Shown: positions 59,387 through 64,000 of the stretch, one piece after another
Layout: each line of letters opens with the position of its first letter
How positions within the stretch are numbered: position 1 is the first letter of the stretch
Assembly (NCBI GenBank): GCA_033856235.1
Contig: JAWVFI010000047.1
Span: 1-64,000, forward strand
DNA length: 64,000 nucleotides
Direction: 5' to 3'
Source of the DNA: DASXRU01 sp033856235
GTDB lineage: Bacteria > Acidobacteriota > Blastocatellia > Pyrinomonadales > Pyrinomonadaceae
Program-made: the position numbers and the translations under genes
The notes under the pieces: generated by a model
What the model saw: the letters and a program-made list of their open reading frames with translations, nothing else
The model's database searches: none
What the model was told of the DNA's origin: nothing

Positions 59387-62300
59387 CTATCTTCCGCAAT
59401 CCGCGTTGCTGTGACTGACCACTGAACTAAACCGCTTCTGATATTCCGTCGAAGTGATGAAGGAGCAGACCATGCCGCGGAAGTTGCCGGGCTCGCGGTT
59501 GTCGAGCACGTTCAACCAGAAGTTATAACCTTCCGCTTCCGGATTGCGGCGCAGGTAGCCGAAGTATTCTGTCAGGACAAACGCCGGATTGTACTCGACT
59601 CCTTTGAGCGAAGGATTCTCGCCCAGTTGCCGCAACACGAGAGCGCGACTCTGGTTCATGTCTCCTCCGGTTTGATAAAGCGCCAGCAGCACCCCACGTT
59701 GCGTTCCCAGATCCAGGTTCGAAGTCTGCCAGACATTCGCCAGCAAGGCATCGACAAATGACTCGCCCGTGGTGGTTGACTGGTACTTCTGCAGAAACTC
59801 CGGCCGCTTCACAAAGTCTGCGGCAAAGGCAGCCTTCTCCGTCTCCAGATCCGGACCGCCAATCACCAGCTTCCGGTCGGCTGAATACTCTGAATACCCT
59901 GGCCGGCGTCCCAGACTACCTTTGTAGAGGGCGTCGATGAAGGAGCCGGTCTGCTGGAACTCCTGCTCGATGAAGAAAGCCGCGGCAATGTCACTGCGCC
60001 TCTGACTCATACAATCGGCATCGCTACCGCATTCCAGCAGACGGTCGCTCCAGTAGTTGAACCCGCCTTCATCCGGCTCGCGTCCCAACAGGTCAACGTA
60101 TTGTTGCCTGACGAAGTACTCCGGCGTATCGAGGGGATTGGCATTGTCGCCCGTGAATGACGCAGCAAAGGCAGCGTCTGTCTGGTTCCCCAGTTGAGTA
60201 AACGCCCGGTTGAAGGGATTGAAGTGATAGTTCACCCGCGACGGCGTCACGGTGTAGAAGCCGTTCACGTCCACATTGTCAAAGGAGTAACGGCCTTTAC
60301 TGTCGGTAATCGTCTTGCGGGTTTGGTCGCCGCTTAACCTGACCACCGTGCCTTCCACCGGCGTCCCGTCACTGGTGGTGATCACTCCGCTGACCGTACC
60401 GGCTGCCGCTGAAGGCGAGAGGTTGGCAAAGGTCCATTCGGAGAAGGTGGTGACGGTGTTGTTCTCCAGCCAGTTGTCTTCCACCACATTGGTATTGCGG
60501 GAGGTGGGAACGACGGCCTTCCAGGCGCCGGCCGTGAAGCGGCGGAAGTTGAAGTTGGGAACTGAAGTATCGTCGTTTCCGTTCAGCTCCGCCTGGCGAT
60601 AATGTAGCCGGACGGTAGCATTGATACTGCTGCCGCCGTTCGGGGTGATGGTATAGCTGCGCTGTACCGCGGCGGCATAAGTTGCCGGGGCATTCTTGGC
60701 CAGCAGGACATTGATGTCTGTCGGGGCGGTACCGGAGTTGATGCGGATAGTGTTCAGCGGATTGCCAAAGCTTAAGGCGCTGCCGCCACTGACAAAGCCG
60801 GTACGCTTCACATTACCAACCACGTCCGTCGCCCCGGTAGCGGGAGCGGAAGTGGCCCCCACCGGCATCGTTAAGGTATTCGCGCCAGTAGCCAGGTCGC
60901 TGCTGGTTAAGGTCAGTACCCCGTTGACCGTGGCATTGCCGATCAGGGTTACACCCGTCACATGAGCTCCCAGCGTGTTGGCAATCGTCAGGTTGTTATA
61001 AGTAGTGCCGGCAATCGTCTGCGCCGCGGCGCCGTTCAGGACGATCGTACTGGTGGTAGTGGTAAACGTGCCGGCTACTCCCAGGGCGGCGCCAGAACCG
61101 TTCAGGGAGAGGGTCTTGCTGGTTATGTTCATGGAGCCGCCGGCGCTGACTGCGAGCAAGCCCGCTTGCAGGTTGTGGTTCAAGGTGACGGTCGACCCAC
61201 TGATGACAAACAACTGATTCGCCGGCGAGAGATTGCCGGTGCCGCCGGCGTTGTTGAAGGCATGAGTGCCGGTACCAAAGCGCAGTTGCCCGCCACTGAT
61301 GATGCCATCAAGAGTCAGATCACCACCCGGTGAACCGCCAATGGTTAGAATCCGTGTCGGGTCAATGGTCAGCGTCCTGCCGTTCGAGATATTCAAACTG
61401 TAAACGCCGACGTCGCCCATCGCCGCACCGATAGTTGGTTGATTGCCGACGTTGGGAATGATCACATCGTTGACTGCCGGGTTAGTGACCCCGGGAGCGT
61501 AGGTGTTCGGGTTCCAATTGGTAATCGTGTTCCAGTCAGTGCTGGTAGCCCCGGTCCAGGTGGAAACCGTATTGATATTCGTAACGGTAGCGTCGTTGAC
61601 GGCGGCTGTTTCCGGATCGTTGGTATTGGGATTGGCGGTGGTAATGCCGTTAACCAATGCGAAGTTGGTGCCCGAGACTTTGCCTTGCACGCTGACCGAC
61701 CTCGCGCCCAGAGGTGTGTTAACCGTCGCCTGGAAGGTGATAGTGACGCTGTCACCCCCCGGTAGTGTGAAGCCCGTGCCGCCGCTACCATCGACGGTTA
61801 CGGTTTCGCCGCTAAGCGGAGTTAGAGGTTTGTCATCAGCAGCTGCTGATCGTTTGGCTAATGATGTCCTGCGCGCATGATTCAGTCTGACTTCGTCGGA
61901 TTTCCTGCCAGCCTGAGGCGCCGAGGCCGTCTTCAAAGTTACGCTGCTGGCCGCATTGGCCGTTACGGGCAAACGGTAAATGGATTCCAATCGTGGAACG
62001 CTACTCGTATCGCGAGTCGAAGACCATGCGGCAGTTGCGATCGCTTGAGAATCGTTCGCATTAGTCGCGAGGTTTGTCGCTGAGACGAGGGGTAATTGCG
62101 TGATGTTTTTACTTTGTGGCGCAGCGAAATCATGACCGGAAACTGCGGCGGAATCCTGGGAAGGAATGGACACGCTGTCCAATTGCGGATCAGCCATGGC
62201 TAAAACAGGGGCGGTAGTCGGGAGTGTGGGGGAAGTTGGCTGCTGGCACGCGGCGGGACCCGCTTCCAGCTCGCCTGAGAAGTTGAGCGCCGTCGGGTTG

Positions 62301-64000
62301 CCGAGGTTGCGGCCCTGGATGTAGGGCTGAAGGTTCGTGCTGGCGGGAGGCGAAAAGCCGGGCAGCTTGAGGTGCGCGCTTGCGGCGGCACTCGGCCGAC
62401 GGAAGGAGATGTCGGTGACGCCGCCGCTGGCCTGCCCGGCAAAGTCGTTACCGGGCGGGTTGGTGTTGTCGCCCCCGGTGCCGCCGATGTCGGCGCAGAC
62501 CGTATTGGCGTCCGTGTTGAGCGATCCGGACTGGACGAAGATAGGCTCGTTGCCGGAACCGACGTTCCGGATCGTGTTTCCGGTGACGGTGAAGTCGCTG
62601 GTGCCGCCGCCGTCGTTGTGACGCAGCTCGATCCCAAACTGTGCGGTGCCATTGATGTGGCTGTTCTTGATGACGATCTTCGCCGCCGTGTTCTCAGTCG
62701 GCTTGGCCCAGATGCCGAAGCCGGTGGCGGAGCCCGAGCCGGGGACGCCCGCCGTGCCCACCGTCACGTTGTCGAGCGTCGCATCGAAGGTCGACGAGAT
62801 CGCTGCGCCCGGACTTGAGCTATTGCCGATGGGATTGATGATGATCGCCGAGCCGCCCAGTCCCGGTTGGGCCGAGCTCACGTTGCCGCCCGTCATCGCG
62901 ATCCTCACGTCGGAGGTGGTGTTCGAGTCGAAATTGATCGCTGACTGCGCTGACCCGGAACCGGCATTGCCGGCAGCGATGACGGTGTTGTTGTTGAACG
63001 TCAGGTCTACCGAGCTGTCCCCGCCCGCGAGCAGCTGGAACCCGTCGTCTCTGTTGGCCTGGAATGTGCTGTTCTGGATAAGTGCCCTTATCTTTGCGGT
63101 GTTTGCTACGGCGTCGGTGTAAATCAGGAGCCCGTCGGCACCCGTAGTCGTCGAGTTGCTCGAGAACGTCGAGCTGGAGACTGTCAGGTCCGCTATACCA
63201 TTGTCACTGGCAAAGCGCGCGTTAAACTCCCCCGAGCCGGTGATAGTACTTGACTGAATGGAGCTTATACCCTTGACGTTGCTGTACTCGAGGCCGTTCT
63301 CGTTCACTGCATTTCCGTTACCGGACACGCGGCTGTTGGCGAGGAGGATGCCGATGGCGGGCGTGTTGGCGCCGACGTTGGTGGCGCGGATGCCGTCATC
63401 GCCCCCGCCAGTCACGGCGATACGATTGAAGCTGGCGCCGCCGGTGACGTTGGTCAGCGAGATGCCGGGGCCCGACGAATTCTGGATCGCGCCACCAGTG
63501 CAGGTGGCGGCGGAAGAACAGGTCCCGCCGTTGCCCGCCACTGTCAAGCCACCTGTGACGGTATTGTTCAGGATGATGCCGCTTGGCGCGCCGTTCGACG
63601 AAATGCTCTGGAAAGTCATTCCGCCCGCGCCGATGGTCGTGTTGTCCACGTTGAGCGCCGTGCCTGTTGTCGAGTCAATGGTGTTCGCGTTGGTACCTGT
63701 CGTGACCGTAACGGTACCGCCCCCAGCGGCGCTGAAGCCCTTGGCGGTCGTCGTGTCGATGTTCAAGCCGCCGTTGCCGAAGTTGACCGTGCCGCCGCTG
63801 TTGTTAGTGTCGAGGGTGACCGCCTGATTCGCGCCGGTGTTCAGATTCTTGGTCGGGCCGTCGAAGTTGATCGTGCCGCCGTTCGAATTCGCCACGCGCA
63901 GGCCCTGCGCCGTCGAGGTGATCGAGCCGGTGCCGAAGGTGAATGTGCCCGCGTCGTGGTTGTCGATGTCGATGGCGAAGCCTGTGTTGTCGCTGATCGA
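59387..64000 (-). CDS. Giant surface protein, 5' end outside window: beta-helix repeats with C-terminal DUF4214 module
   Basis: The frame is open to base 64000, so the N-terminus is missing; about 1537 codons are visible. The N-terminal part is glycine/asparagine/threonine-rich with right-handed beta-helix-like repeats (NTVTGGLTVAGNGG, IKNSHINGTAQFGIELRHND), then filamentous-adhesin-like repeats (GNATVNGVLTLTSSDLATGA). It ends with a carboxypeptidase-regulatory-like domain (VSGVITTSDGTPVEGTVVRL) and a DUF4214 module (YVDLLGREPDEGGFNYWSDR) closing SNADCGR. The tail is clearly paralogous to the 54023-58426 protein. It is probably a secreted or surface-attached adhesin. Confidence 0.85.
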   Translation of the reverse strand, partial: SISDNTGFAIDIDNHDAGTFTFGTGSITSTAQGLRVANSNGGTINFDGPTKNLNTGANQAVTLDTNNSGGTVNFGNGGLNIDTTTAKGFSAAGGGTVTVTTGTNANTIDSTTGTALNVDNTTIGAGGMTFQSISSNGAPSGIILNNTVTGGLTVAGNGGTCSSAATCTGGAIQNSSGPGISLTNVTGGASFNRIAVTGGGDDGIRATNVGANTPAIGILLANSRVSGNGNAVNENGLEYSNVKGISSIQSSTITGSGEFNARFASDNGIADLTVSSSTFSSNSTTTGADGLLIYTDAVANTAKIRALIQNSTFQANRDDGFQLLAGGDSSVDLTFNNNTVIAAGNAGSGSAQSAINFDSNTTSDVRIAMTGGNVSSAQPGLGGSAIIINPIGNSSSPGAAISSTFDATLDNVTVGTAGVPGSGSATGFGIWAKPTENTAAKIVIKNSHINGTAQFGIELRHNDGGGTSDFTVTGNTIRNVGSGNEPIFVQSGSLNTDANTVCADIGGTGGDNTNPPGNDFAGQASGGVTDISFRRPSAAASAHLKLPGFSPPASTNLQPYIQGRNLGNPTALNFSGELEAGPAACQQPTSPTLPTTAPVLAMADPQLDSVSIPSQDSAAVSGHDFAAPQSKNITQLPLVSATNLATNANDSQAIATAAWSSTRDTSSVPRLESIYRLPVTANAASSVTLKTASAPQAGRKSDEVRLNHARRTSLAKRSAAADDKPLTPLSGETVTVDGSGGTGFTLPGGDSVTITFQATVNTPLGARSVSVQGKVSGTNFALVNGITTANPNTNDPETAAVNDATVTNINTVSTWTGATSTDWNTITNWNPNTYAPGVTNPAVNDVIIPNVGNQPTIGAAMGDVGVYSLNISNGRTLTIDPTRILTIGGSPGGDLTLDGIISGGQLRFGTGTHAFNNAGGTGNLSPANQLFVISGSTVTLNHNLQAGLLAVSAGGSMNITSKTLSLNGSGAALGVAGTFTTTTSTIVLNGAAAQTIAGTTYNNLTIANTLGAHVTGVTLIGNATVNGVLTLTSSDLATGANTLTMPVGATSAPATGATDVVGNVKRTGFVSGGSALSFGNPLNTIRINSGTAPTDINVLLAKNAPATYAAAVQRSYTITPNGGSSINATVRLHYRQAELNGNDDTSVPNFNFRRFTAGAWKAVVPTSRNTNVVEDNWLENNTVTTFSEWTFANLSPSAAAGTVSGVITTSDGTPVEGTVVRLSGDQTRKTITDSKGRYSFDNVDVNGFYTVTPSRVNYHFNPFNRAFTQLGNQTDAAFAASFTGDNANPLDTPEYFVRQQYVDLLGREPDEGGFNYWSDRLLECGSDADCMSQRRSDIAAAFFIEQEFQQTGSFIDALYKGSLGRRPGYSEYSADRKLVIGGPDLETEKAAFAADFVKRPEFLQKYQSTTTGESFVDALLANVWQTSNLDLGTQRGVLLALYQTGGDMNQSRALVLRQLGENPSLKGVEYNPAFVLTEYFGYLRRNPEAEGYNFWLNVLDNREPGNFRGMVCSFITSTEYQKRFSSVVSHSNADCGR

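Overview
The window reads as chromosomal DNA of a free-living Acidobacteriota, possibly Blastocatellia-like. The evidence is two very large TonB-dependent receptors with carboxypeptidase-regulatory N-termini, a cluster of eight secreted PQQ-type beta-propeller proteins, DUF4214 surface proteins, moderately high GC and dense palindromic intergenic repeats. This assignment is inference; there is no rRNA or marker-gene test.

Layout. 1-9 kb: tail of an aldehyde dehydrogenase, a family 4 glycosyltransferase, a LolD/MacB-type ABC transporter with a small coiled-coil protein, and a secreted TPR protein. 10-34 kb: eight PQQ-like propeller genes on both strands, interleaved with a divergent pair of TonB receptors, an ankyrin protein, an iron-type alcohol dehydrogenase and small membrane proteins. 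34-36 kb: a DUF3311-like protein and a sodium:solute symporter, overlapping by 4 nt. 36.7-45.0 kb: an unusual RNA island, described below. 45-53.9 kb: a HupE/UreJ-like metal permease, inorganic pyrophosphatase, a large-subunit catalase, a ferritin-like protein, an ordinary tRNA-Ala(CGC) next to an AlaX-type editing protein, and a lipid-kinase-like protein. 54-64 kb: two giant surface proteins sharing a C-terminal DUF4214 module; the second runs off the window.

The RNA island is the most interesting part. Reading both strands by eye I find 30 tRNA genes, all on the + strand, covering all 20 amino acids plus an initiator-like tRNA. Nearly all encode CCA, and several have abnormal architecture: Leu tRNAs without a long variable arm, an Ile(TAT) tRNA with one, D-loops lacking GG, and a 4-bp T stem. 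The array also holds an HNH endonuclease and a small ORF that runs into a tRNA. Immediately downstream are a small gene interrupted by one in-frame TGA, a TROVE/Ro60-vWA protein, and three tandem non-coding elements. Each of the three has a closing stem with 5' G-N-Y-GAATGCYG and 3' CTTGTC. I interpret them as Y RNAs. The third contains a T arm, acceptor stem and D arm in circularly permuted order, i.e. a tRNA mimic. I propose a Ro-Y RNA-tRNA-array module; the functional link is inference.

Repeats are a second theme. A 93-nt palindromic element occurs five times, once in frame inside the ABC permease. Other palindrome families recur in the intergenic regions and in the spacers between tRNAs.
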